Shown piece by piece: positions 36,342-46,956 of a DNA stretch of 64,000 nucleotides; position 1 is the stretch's first letter; each line of letters begins with the position of its first letter. Origin of the DNA: Fomitopsis serialis (taxonomy: Eukaryota > Basidiomycota > Agaricomycetes > Polyporales > Fomitopsidaceae). Under the pieces are notes generated by a model, which saw only the letters and a list, made by a program, of their open reading frames with translations, made no database searches and was not told the origin of the DNA. The stretch covers positions 1,426,001-1,490,000 of the forward strand of contig NW_025954962.1 in assembly GCF_022376445.1 (NCBI RefSeq). The letters are read 5' to 3'. The position numbers and the translations under genes were made by a program.

Positions 36342-36461
36342 CTTGAACGGCTGTCGTGCGCGGGCATTGTGGAGACACATGTCCATACCTTTCTACAATG
36401 GGATACCGTCTTACCTCGTTCAAGGCACGTTGTCAGAGATCAGTGTGGAGTATGGAGATGA

Positions 36462-36621
36462 TTGACGAAACAAGTAGATCGGTGAATGGCTGCGTCTCGC
36501 TTTGCCTGTACAAACACTCACGCTTGACCATTTACAGATATATCGCTGCTAGACCAACTGCCTCGTGTGTAAGCATTTTGTTAGAAAGTGTTGCGATGGC
36601 ATGCCATTGTTCTTTTAGGTG
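36462..36621 (+). pseudogene. Cytochrome P450 relic
   Basis: 36462-36562 closely matches the exon-intron-exon passage KQVDR / intron / Y-T-A-S of the three P450 genes downstream: ACAAGTAGATCGGTGA, then TTACAGATATATCGCTGCTAG. It is then joined directly, with the intervening four or so exons missing, to GTGTTGCGATGGCATGCCATT, the exon encoding the ExxR helix, followed by TTTAGGTGTG like the next splice site. Stop codons interrupt it, and the haem region and N-terminus are absent. The ExxR part is closest to the second P450 (40.0-42.1 kb). Confidence 0.75.
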
Positions 36622-36816
36622 TGTCGTCTTATCTCGTGTTCTCGTCGAGCGAGCCTCTCGGTGCATCGTACCGATTCGTACGAGAGCCCTCGGCCCCTGA
36701 TCCAATTGAACCTCCGCATGGGTCTATACCACTGAAATATATATGAAGCACAGTCGAATGTACAGTATCTGCCTCTCGTCAGCGGCGGCCCCAATACCTC
36801 AGGCTCACGTCCATCA

Positions 36817-38986
36817 ATGGCTACACTCACGGGCGTTGTCACGTTAGCCTTCGTTCTTTTCGTTTGCATCATAGTGCGGTTGACCTCGAATCGACGCCGG
36901 CGAGGACGCATACCTCCGGGTCCATGGGGATGGCCTTTCATTGGAAATGCCCTCGACGTGCCGAATGCTTATGCGTGGAAGGCCTTCGCGAAATGGAGCA
37001 AAAACTGGGGTGGGTACCTTCTTACAACACTGACGACTTGAAAGCTCTGACACTTCAGCATAGGGGACATCATGATGCTTAATCTGCTCGGGCAGAGAGT
37101 GATGATCCTGAACTCCCCGAGTCTTGCCTTCGAGCTACTCGACAAGAAGAGTGCAGTATACTCGGGCAGGCCGGCATTCCCCGTGATCACCGAAATAATG
37201 GGCTGGGAACGTGAAACTGCCCTGCGTCCCTATGGCCCGGCGTTGAAAGAGCTTCGTAAACTTATCACGCAGACGATAGGCAATCGTACCGCCCTACTCG
37301 GCTTGTCAACCAGTCTTGAACACGAAGCTCTCGACTTCCTGTGTCGTGTTATGTCCGACCCCAAGACATTGAGAAGACAAGTAGATCGGTGAGTGCTGCG
37401 TTGTTCCGCTTTGCCGGTGCAAACACTCAAGTACTCACGACTGGCTCGCAGATATACAACTGCCTCGATTCTGCGTATCACATATGGCTACAATATCAAA
37501 GAAGATGGCGATGAGCTAGTCAACGTCGTCAAGCGCGCAGTGGAGACTTTAAGCCTCGCCAGTGCGCCCGGAGCTTACTTAGCGGATGTCTTTCCAATAT
37601 GTATGTAAGCCGTCACTCAGTCCCACGAGGCACGTTGCCGATACACATTTTCCAGTAACGAGGATCCCCGCTTGGTTCCCTGGAGCAGGATGGAAGAGAC
37701 AAGCACAGGCGTGGCGCGTACACCACACGATGATGTACGAGCTTCCATTTAAATACTCCAAGCAACAATTGGTATCAAATACACTTTTCTTTTTCTGTGA
37801 CAATACTAAAACCAGAATCAGCAAGCCGGCACATTAGAGCCTTGCTTTGTGTCCAAGCATTTGGAAGACTGTGACGACCCAGAGCGCGAAGCCTTGATTG
37901 CTGATGCAGCTTCCTCAATATTCGCAGGTATGTGGGCCACCGTGATTGATTACCCATTACTGCCATGCGCTCATTCAAAAAATTGTTAGGCAGCGCTAAT
38001 ACGGTGGGTGACCAAACGCATGTACTGTTGGGCTTCCCCAGTTACATATGCGTTCGATGAGCAGACGATAGGGGCAATCCTCGCCTTCTTCCTAGCTATG
38101 ACGTGCTTCCCCGAGAAACAGAAGAAGGTTCAAGACGAGATCGACAACATTATTGGAAACGATAGGCTTCCCTGTGTGACTGATCTAGACCGACTACCTA
38201 ATGTAAAAGCACTTTGTTGGGAGGTGCTGCGATGGCACGCCATCTTTCCTTTAGGCAAGTCTACTCATCCTATCAATGTCGGTAGAGCAACGAAGTCCGA
38301 GACTAATCACCGAACGCAGGCGCCCCTCATAGACTCACAGAAGACGATGTACATGCGGGCTATTTCATCCCTAAGGGAACGACTGTCTTCACCAATATTT
38401 GGTCCGTCATATTCATCCTTGTCAATACGTAACGTACTGACCACTGCTTAGGGCTATGCTTCGTGACCATCGTCTATACTCGAAGCCCGAAGAATTCAAT
38501 CCAGACAGATTTGTTCCTTCAGATGGCTCTGAGCCAGAATATGATCCCCGTCAGATATGTTTCGGGTTTGGCAGACGGTCAGTACATGAACACCATTAGT
38601 CGGCTCCATCCTCAGCTACTGATATTCACCCAGTATATGTCCAGGTTTGTCTCTATATAAAGATGCTGCAACTTGAATCGTGCGTTGCATGCTGACCTGA
38701 ATTGACAGGCATGCAGTTCGCTGAGATGTCACTATCCCTCGTTGTGGCCATGACACTCTCTGTCTTCAACATCTCGAAGCCGGTCGTCAATGGCAAGGTT
38801 GTAGAACCCTCGCTGCAGTTTGCTGCGAATCTTATCAGGTGTGCTCGTAACCTCAGTCTGTCGCCGCTCAGCGAGCTCATCTACCGGTCGCCCGTCAGCC
38901 ACCCGCTCCCCTTCGAATGCGATATTCGGCCACGATCAGCCAAAGCTGCAGCTCTGCTATCCTCCGCCCTCGACGGTCGTGCTTGA
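36817..38986 (+). CDS. Cytochrome P450 (array copy 1)
   Basis: It begins MATLTGVVTLAFVLFVCIIV, an N-terminal membrane anchor, then the basic halt RRRRGRIPPGPWGWPFIGNA (Pro-rich hinge). Later pieces are DIMMLNLLGQRVMILNS, QVDR/YTTASILRITYGYN, RIPAWFPGAGWKRQA, the I helix FAGSANTTIGAILAFFLAM, ExxR in WEVLRWHAIFPLGAPHRLTE, FNPDRFVPSDGSEPEYD and haem loop FGFGRR-ICPG-MQFAEMSL. It ends SSALDGRA at 38986. The haem Cys lies on an 11-nt microexon (38634-38644). The intron at 38255-38319 has a GC donor. The I-helix motif reads GSANTT where the paralogues have AGADTS/GGADTS, losing the usual acidic residue. It is a microsomal monooxygenase working with P450 reductase. The substrate is unknown, and no biosynthetic partner genes lie alongside. 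Confidence 0.85.
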
Positions 38987-39986
38987 GTGGGATCTGCTGC
39001 AGCGGATGTTCGTTTAGGAAGAAGCAGACTGAAAATACATCGAAGTCCAAGAAAGAATACCAATGCAGCGTAGCTTACGTATGTTTCTTCACGCACTCAT
39101 GGTGCCTCAGAAAGGGTCGACTTTTGTACAATAAGTTGGATACGTTGTCATGAATGACCAGCCTTCTTGGAGTGCTACTCACCTCTGCTCTTTCGGCGCG
39201 AGGCACATGACCTTGTCGACACGCGCTCCTGATATCCCACCAAGCCCTTGAGATCAATACCAAGACTGCCATGCGCTTGTAAGCTAGGCAAAGCTTGCGC
39301 ACCCAACTTTCACATCGGAGTGAGTGCATGAAACCCAATGCGCATGGCAACCAGCATACACGATCAACAGACAGTCGAATCGAACTTGGGAGTACATGGG
39401 GAACGGAACGCACTCGAGATCCACGCCACACCTCCAGCAACCTCACAAACCGATGGTTGCGCTCTTCTGACAGCGACACATACATATAGCGACTTTGGTT
39501 TCAAGTTCGTCGAGCGCCGAATCTCTGCTTGACGCGGAGTGGAGGAGCAGGCTGTGACACACACATGCCCATGACCCTCAATTCGTCGCTATACCGTAGT
39601 ACACCATCCATTATCACAACGTCGGTCAGTACTCAATGTGCCTTACCTGGGATAGCTCTACTAGATTCCCTGCTGCGCAGGCGATGGATCGCGGCCGCTA
39701 ACATCCTAGACAAGTTAACAGCATCCGCCGAACCAAATGCGTCAGAGACATCGGTAACCGTCAAGCCCGTTTAGCCCGAGTTGCAAGTACCTTGTCGATG
39801 GAAATGGTATCTTGTATCCAAACAGCGACAATACGACTGAATGGAGCTGTCGTTCCAATGACGCTCGGTATGGTGTCCCTTCGCAACTGACTCTCGTTCG
39901 AGTGACACCTGAGCGCCATCGGTCTATACTTAACAGCAAGCTGCACGGTCGACCATCAAGCTCAATACCCCATGTCCATTACTGCA
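38987..39986. other. Spacer between P450 copies 1 and 2
   Basis: Contains pieces also found after copy 3 (AGCCTTCTTGGAGTGCT at about 39160 versus AGCCTTCTCGGAGTGCT near 45005; ACACCATCCATTA near 39601 versus ACTCCATCCATTA near 45340). Its right part (39790-39960) resembles the promoter of copy 3 (GATCC/GTATCCAA...GCGACAA...ATGGAGCT). The duplicated unit therefore includes flanks. No other gene recognised. Confidence 0.55.
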
Positions 39987-42134
39987 ATGCCTACATGCAT
40001 AGGTGTCGTCGATATCTCGGCCTTCATTCTACTCATTTGCATCATAGCGCGTTTGAATTCAAGTCGAGCGCGAGGATACCTACCGCCAGGTCCACCCGGG
40101 TGGCCTCTGATCGGGAATGCGCTCGACGTGCCAAAGACGGGTGCGTGGAAGACCTTCGCGAAATGGAGTGATGAATGGGGTAAGTCCTTCTCTGCAGCCG
40201 AGGCTACAGATTGTCTGACGCTTGACTGCAGGAGACATCATGACGCTTAATTTGCTCGGACAGACTGTACTAGTTCTGAACTCCTCGAACGTTGCCTTTG
40301 AGCTCCTCGACAAGAAAAGTGCAATTTACTCGGACAGACCGAGACAACCAGTGATCACCGAGATAATGGGGTGGGAACGCACCATCGGCCTGCGTCGTTA
40401 TAGTCCGACATTGAAAGCACTTCGCAAGCTTGTCGCTCAGAAGATCGGCACCCGTACCGCTCTGCAGGATTTGTCAATCCACCTTGAACGCGAAGCTCTC
40501 AGCTTCCTATGGCGTATTATGTCTGATCCCAAGACATTGGCAAAACAAGTAGATCGGTGAGCGGCTGCGGCGCGCATATGTCAACCGTCAACGCTCACAC
40601 TCGGCTATTCGCAGATACACCACTGCTTCAATTCTGCGCATCACATATGGTTATGGCATCAAAGAAGACAACGATGAGCTAGTCAATGTCGTCAAGCGTG
40701 CCATGGATACTTTTTCCATTGCCGCTGCACCGGGAGCTTACTTGGCGGATATCTTTCCAATAAGTACGTCCGCTGTTGAATCTCACGACGTACTTATTCC
40801 ACATTTATCGAACTTCTCTCTCAGTGACAAGAATCCCCGCTTGGTTCCCTGGTGCAGGATGGAAGAGACAAGCACAAACGTGGAGCACATACTTCACAAT
40901 GATGCGTGAACTGCCGCTCAAGTACTCCAAGGAACAGTTGGTACTGGGCACGTGTAGCTCCCCGTGGCAGAACTGACCTCGAAGACAGCAAGCCGGCACA
41001 TTGGAACCTTGCTTCGTGTCCGAATATCTAGACGGCAATGACAATCTAGAGCGCGAAAACTTGATCGCTGACGCCGCTACCTCGCTATATGCCGGTATGT
41101 GGGCTTCCCTAACCACGCCAATTTCTACTGACCGATGTCTATGACGCGCCAGCCGGTGCTGATACGGTGGGTGGTCATCAGAACGTGTGGCTCATCATCT
41201 CACTGCAGTGTGCAGTCAGTGGGTGCAATACTCGCCTTTTTCTTGGCTATGATGTGCTATCCCGAGAAACAAAAGAAAGCTCAGGACGAGATCGACAGCA
41301 TCATCGGAAACGATAAGCTTCCCAGTGTGGCTGATCTAGACCGACTACCTTACGTGAAAGCACTATGTTGGGAGGTGTTGCGATGGCATGCCATTGCTCC
41401 TTTAGGTGAGTCAACTTCTCTTAGAAGACAACATCGTCTGGTACTGATTACCACAGGAGCACCTCATAGACTCACAGAAGATGATGTATGTGCGGGCTAT
41501 TTTGTCCCCAAGGGTTACGATCGTTTTTGCCAACATTTGGTCTGTCTTCACTACTTTTGCCCGTGTCAAATGTCTTGCTGAACGCTGAGTAGGGCTATAC
41601 TCCGCGATCGTCGTCTATACTCAAATCCTGAAGAATTTAATCCAGACAGATTTGTACCTTCTGATGGTTACGAGCCGGAATATGACCCTCGTCAGATATG
41701 TTTCGGGTTTGGTAGACGGTCAGTATAACCCGTTGATCATGTCTGTGTCCTCACCTAATACTGACAATGACGAAGTAAATGTCCGGGTATGTCAACGCAA
41801 AGACACCATTGTCACCGTGACATACTGATGATCTCACTGCACTGTTGACAGGCATGCAGTTGGCTCAGATGTCACTGTCCCTGGTTGTGGCCACGACCCT
41901 ATCTGTCTTCAACATTTCGAAGCCAAGCGTCAATGGCAAGGTTGTAGAGCCCTTGGTGCAGTTCACTGCGAACCCGATCAGGTGCACAGTGCTCGTGTCT
42001 TCGCTCTGTCGCCGCTCTGCGAGCTGATCTACCGATCGTCCGTCAGCCATCCGCTCCCTTTCGAATGCGATATCCTGCCGCGATCAGACAAGGCTATGGC
42101 TCTGCTGTCTTCAGCGTTCGGTAGTCCTGTCTAA
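39987..42134 (+). CDS. Cytochrome P450 (array copy 2), frameshifted as sequenced
   Basis: The ATG at 39987 (MPTCIGVVDISAFILLICII) aligns best with the sister copies; an ATG five codons upstream is also in frame. The order matches copy 1: GYLPPGPPGWPLIGNALDVP, DIMTLNLLGQTVLVLNS, WFPGAGWKRQAQTW, I helix AGADTSVGAILAFFLAM, WEVLRWHAIAPLG, APHRLTEDD, FNPDRFVPSDG, FGFGRR-KCPG-MQLAQMSL. It ends LLSSAFGSPV at 42134. Haem Cys microexon: 41776-41786. The intron at 41406-41456 is ordinary GT-AG. In the exon after the ExxR helix, PKG is followed by one extra T (41515-41516). Without it the exon reads PKGTIVFANIW like its paralogues; with it the frame is lost before the haem loop. This is either a true null allele or an error. 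Confidence 0.8.
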
Positions 42135-42634
42135 GTTGGCTGCGGCGGATGGTCACTGGGACACGGTTGGGACACGGGCGCGAAGGATCGTATCGGATGC
42201 ATCCCATCGCGATGTTCACGAGACGATACTGGTTGCGTGATGTTTTGCAGTGTGTATGTTGCCTAAATTTCATATTGGGCAGATGAACCACGCCGCTAAC
42301 ATGGTAGATACGAACCAAACGCGTATTTGGAGTATGGAGATGTCGATGTAAGCCCATTGGCCTGGGGTTGTACAAACTTTCTCCGCACGCGACGTGTCAC
42401 TTAAGGACCGCCCAATTCTACCGGTGCTGCTCCGAGTCAGCGCATCAAACTCAAAGTGTCTTTTAGATTAGTCCCGTCGATGGACATGGCATTTACGATC
42501 CAAGCGGCGACAACACGGCTGGATGGAGCTTTCAGCTTCAATAGCATGCGGCAACATGACTCTTCGTTCAGACTGTTAAAAGGAAGCTGCAACGCTCGAC
42601 CATCCTGAGGCCCAATACCTCAGCCCTCCTGTCA
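42135..42634. other. Spacer and promoter of P450 copy 3
   Basis: 500 bp. The stretch 42480-42600 resembles 39790-39960 upstream of copy 2, so the promoter was copied with the gene. No coding sequence seen. Confidence 0.5.
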
Positions 42635-44806
42635 ATGGCTATAGTCATAGGTGTCGTCGATGTCTTGGCCCTCATTTCGCTCATTTACATCATAGCACGT
42701 CTGACCTCGAGTCGAGCGCGAGGACACCTACCTCCCGGTCCACCTGGGTGGCCTCTCATCGGGAATATCTTCGACGTGCCGAAGCCGTTCGTGTGGAAGA
42801 CATTTGCGAAATGGAGTACTCAGTGGGGTAAATCCCTTCCGCAAAACTTACGAATACAGTGGTCCTGACGTTTCGGTTCAGGAGACATCATGATGCTAAA
42901 TCTGCTTGGTCAGACAATCCTGGTCCTGAATTCCCCGAGCCTTGCCTTCCAATTACTCGACAAGAAAGGCGTAGTATACTCGGACAGACCAAGATCACCA
43001 GTGATCAGCGAGATAATGGGGTGGGGACGTGCCATTGCCCTGCGTCACTATGGCCCGACGTTGAAAGACCTTCGTAAACTTGTCGCCCAGAAGATAGGCA
43101 ATCGTACCGCTCTACTCGGCCTGTCGATCCATCTTGAACGCGAAGTTCTCAATTTCCTGTGTCGTATCATATCCGATCCCAACACATTGACGAAACAAGT
43201 AGATCAGTGAGTGCTGTGTTCCGCTTTGCCGAATCAACCCGATGCAACTGCTCACAGCTGGCTGCAGGTATACCACCGCTTCGATTCTACGAATCATATA
43301 CGGCTTTGGCATCAAAGAAGGCGATGATGAGCTAGCCAACATTGTCAAACGCGCAATGGCTAATTTTTCTGTCGCCACTGCACCGGGAACTTACTTAGCG
43401 GATGTCTTTCCAATTTGTATGTTACTTCGCAGTCCAACCCATGACGCTCATTGACTAAACATATCTCTTAGTGACAAAAATCCCCTCTTGGCTTCCTGGT
43501 GCAGGATGGAAGAGGCAAGCACAGACGTGGCGCGCATTCTTCACTACGATGCGAGAACTTCCGCTCAAACACTCCAAGCTACACTTGGTACCGAGGACAC
43601 ATGATATTCTCCGTAGCCGAACTGACCTCCAAACAGCAAGCCGGCACATTAGAACCTTGTTTCGTATCCGAATACCTGGAACAGAACGATGACCCAGAAT
43701 ATGAAGACCTAATTGCTGACGCAGCTACCTCACTATATGCTGGTATGTGGACCTCTCCCGTACCGATCGTACGTGTGCCGATGCATATGATCTATAGGCG
43801 GTGCTGATACGGTAGGTGGCTAGACGTGACATAAGTACACTGCGAGGCTAGCTCAGTCGCATGTGCATTCATCGTGTAGTCAACGGGAGCGGTTCTCGCC
43901 CTCTTTCTAGCTATGATGTGCTACCCTGAGAAGCAAAAGAGGGCGCAGGACGAGATCGACAACGTCATTGGAAACGATAGACTTCCCTGTGTGGCTGACC
44001 TCGACCGGCTCCCTTATCTGAAGGCACTTTGTTGGGAGGTGTTGCGATGGCATGCCATCACTCCTGTAGGCGAGTCAACTCCTCTCTGTCAGCAGTGCGG
44101 TTTGAGGCTGATCAACAAGCCAAGGGATACCTCATAATCTCACAGAAGACGATGAGCATGCGGGCTTTTTCATACCTAAGGGAACAACAGTCTTCCCCAA
44201 TATTTGGTTCGTCCTATTCGTCCTTGCTATCATGATTGTATGCTATGCTGAAAGATGACAGGGCCATGCTTCACGATCGTGGTTTATACTCGAATCCGGA
44301 AGAATTCAATCCAGACAGATTTGTTCCCTCTGGCAGTTCGGAACCGGAATATGATCCCCGTCAGATATGTTTTGGGTTTGGAAGACGGTCAGTACATAAC
44401 CACCAAACCTCACGCCCTCAATGTTTCTGATAACTGCCGAAGTAAATGCCCAGGTCTGTCTGCGTCGCTCTACGCAAAGACTTCCCGAAACCACAAACTG
44501 AATGCGCAGTTAACCTACGCATTAACAGGCCTCCAGTTGGCTGGTATGTCGCTGTCCCTTGTTGCGGCTATGACCCTCTCCGTCTTCAACATTTCGAAGC
44601 CGGTGGTTGACGGCAAGGTTGTGGAGCCTTCGATGCAATTCAGTGGCAAGTTGGTTAGGTACGTCTGTGCCTTCGGTCTGTTGCCGCTCGGTACCCACGT
44701 TGACCGATGTCCTATTAGCCATCCTTGTCCCTTTGAGTGCGACATTCGGCCACGATCAGCCAAAGCTGCAGCGCTGCTATCATCCGCACGCGACAGCCGT
44801 GTCTGA
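42635..44806 (+). CDS. Cytochrome P450 (array copy 3)
   Basis: The ATG at 42635 gives MAIVIGVVDVLALISLIYII (membrane anchor) and GHLPPGPPGWPLIGNIFDVP. The exons run DIMMLNLLGQTILVLNS, TTASILRIIYGFGIKEGDDE, KIPSWLPGAGWKRQAQTWR, QAGTLEPCFVSEYLEQNDD, GGADTSTGAVLALFLAM (canonical I helix), WEVLRWHAITPVG, LTEDDEHAGFFIPKGTTVF, FNPDRFVPSGSSEPEYD and FGFGRR-KCPG-LQLAGMSL. It ends SSARDSRV at 44806. The haem Cys is on an 11-nt microexon (44443-44453). The intron at 44070-44124 has a GC donor, as in copy 1. Every key P450 motif is intact, so this looks like the most reliably functional copy. Confidence 0.87.
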
Positions 44807-45474
44807 CGGTTATAAGTTTGGCTATGGTGGATCCTAGATTGGACGTGAAAGGGTCATATTCGATGTATGCCATTGTACAGTGCACGATATAACACTCGAT
44901 GCATAGTAGTTTGTGGCGTGTATCTTATGTTCGAGGGTCAACACACGCTGATGCTTCAGACAGGCGTCGCTGTTGAAAGTAAAAACCCTCTCGCTACGTG
45001 AATCAGCCTTCTCGGAGTGCTCGCATGAGTCCACCTGAGCACTAGATGCACCTCGCCGTCTTCACTTCATCAGAGTCGCGAGTTCACTCTGGCGTGTTCG
45101 CTCACCGGTAGAGGCTTGCATGCCACATCGGAATCAATGAGTGATGCTCAATATACGAGTCAACATCCGTGATAGCTTCATACAAATGTGGCTACGCCGA
45201 GTCGCATCTTTCTGACGACGACAGGCCATTGCGATGCATTTTGTAGAGGGCCACGTACCTGGGCTTATTGCGGGGCGAAGAATCAGGCGCAAAAATTTCT
45301 CAGCACGCCCTTCAGGCCTGCGCATTCGTTGCTGTACAGTACTCCATCCATTAATACATCGCGCAACCTAGAACGAGAAAACATCACATTAAGCTCAAGT
45401 AGCCGCATTCGAAGAAAAAAGACTCACCTACAATAGACCGTACAATAGTGAGACACCTAATAGAATCTAGCGCT
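44807..45474. other. 3' flank of the P450 array
   Basis: Shares short blocks with the 3' flank of copy 1 (see 38987-39986), supporting segmental duplication. No gene recognised. Confidence 0.45.
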
Positions 45475-46836
45475 TCAGTTCACGGGCAAGCCATTCGCTT
45501 CGCGTGCTTTCTGAATATCTTCCTTGACCTCGGCCACGCTCGCGAGACCCGGAAGCACAATTTTGAACGCGCCCCTGTCCACAATTACTCGTCGTATCTT
45601 CAAGAAGCAGATGAGTGAAGTTCACAGGGGACGCAAGGGGACGCAGCAGACCTGGTTCGTGATGAGCTCGTGCAGTTTGGGCACATCAGCAAGCTTGGCT
45701 CGGCTTCCCATGAGAGACTTCGTCTGCAGGTTGAGAGTGAAGTCAGTCTCGGGACATGGTAAGGCAATTGCGAGTGTGGGATGCAGCGAGTGGGGCTGTG
45801 GCGGCGTTAAGAGTATCTGCGGACGTTTGTTAGAATTGTGGTGAATCAGGTTGAGTGTGCTGTCCTCTTACTGTTGCAGATAAGAGCGAAAGAGAGATCG
45901 TGAGCGAGACCGGTAGACGAGCGAATGACGTGAACGGGTAGTTGAAAAGGACGGAGGTAGAAAGGGAGATCGAGATCGTGTCTACATAGTCCATGTCAAA
46001 TTCGATGGCCTAGACACACAAGCGCAGACATTTCAGCTTTGTACAAATGCACTCGTACAGTGCGTGGACGTACTGGGTCTGCATTCTTTGAGACGGAGGG
46101 CTTTTGACGTGCCCGAGACAAGCGTGGGGCAGAAATGCCCAAGTCGACGGCATGGATTTTGATGGGATCCTGTAGAGCGCATACATGTCACTCGACCGAC
46201 AGAAAGCAATGAGACGTAGATACATACAAGGAACCCTGGTGGCCGTATCCTATTTGCGAACTCTTCGACCCGCTTTCGCGCGACCTCATCGCCAGCCGCG
46301 CCAGACAGGCCGTCACGCAGTTTCACGCGATACGACTCCACTACCTGAGTTCCAAGTTTGTTATCATATGGTACAGACGATGTATGCGAGGCATACAACA
46401 TACCTGCCGCAGGACGCCGTTGAGCCAGTCTGCACTCTCCAATCCGCCCGCTTCCGTCTTTCCACTCTTGTCCAGTCCCGAAGCTAGGCGCTCTGCAAGA
46501 AAGGCTACTCCTTCATCTTCGTCTCTCTCAAGCTTCGGTTGGTACGAAGAAGCTTGGTATGAGCGATCCGCGACGGTGTCGAAGAAGAGGTACTTGAGGA
46601 CAAGGATGAGCAGGAAGAGGATGGAGAACTGCCCGAGAATCAATCCCTGCGTGAAGGTGGGCTGGAGGCTGAAGATTATGCATTCCCCATCCCGCACGTC
46701 GGTCGAGTGTGGGCTGGCGAGACGAGGATTTGCTGGGACGTGTGGGCATGCGACGGGAAGGGAGGTGGCTGGCTGGGCGTGGTGACGATCACTCGTCCGC
46801 ACTTCCCGCCGCGAGGCGCGGCAGTGGTTCCGCCAT
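45475..46836 (-). CDS. MMM1: Mmm1, ER subunit of the ERMES ER-mitochondria tether
   Basis: The transmembrane part reads LQPTFTQGLILGQFSILFLL then ILVLKYLFFDTVADRSYQ, the family's single ER anchor. The SMP lipid-transfer domain follows: ESADWLNGVLRQ, VVESYRVKLRDGLSGAAGDE, EFANRIRPPGFL, DPIKIHAVDLGISAPRLS, FDMDYVDTISISLSTSVLFN, FARLPVSLTISLSLFSAT, TKSLMGSRAKLADVPKLHEL and IVLPGLASVAEVKEDIQKA, ending GLPVN. Mmm1 pairs with Mdm12 to move phospholipids. The long frame has no ATG before the anchor. A short first exon starting at 46836 (MAEPLPRLAAGSADD) with an intron ending at gccag about 46718 gives a consistent phase, so that start is preferred but unproven. At least five introns. It shares a promoter with the TTL-like gene. 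Confidence 0.88.
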
Positions 46837-46956
46837 CTTATCTTATCGCGTTCCTCCCTGTCGATCTTCAATTCACAACAAATTCACCGGGCCGTGCATT
46901 GTGTTCTCTGCCGTTGGCCGAGTGCTACTTACGATTACGCCTACAGCCTGCACGCG

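Noticed and set aside
36817..44806. P450 array as a secondary-metabolite gene cluster
   Set aside because: No polyketide synthase, NRPS, terpene cyclase, transporter or regulator in the 60-kb surroundings; neighbours are housekeeping genes.
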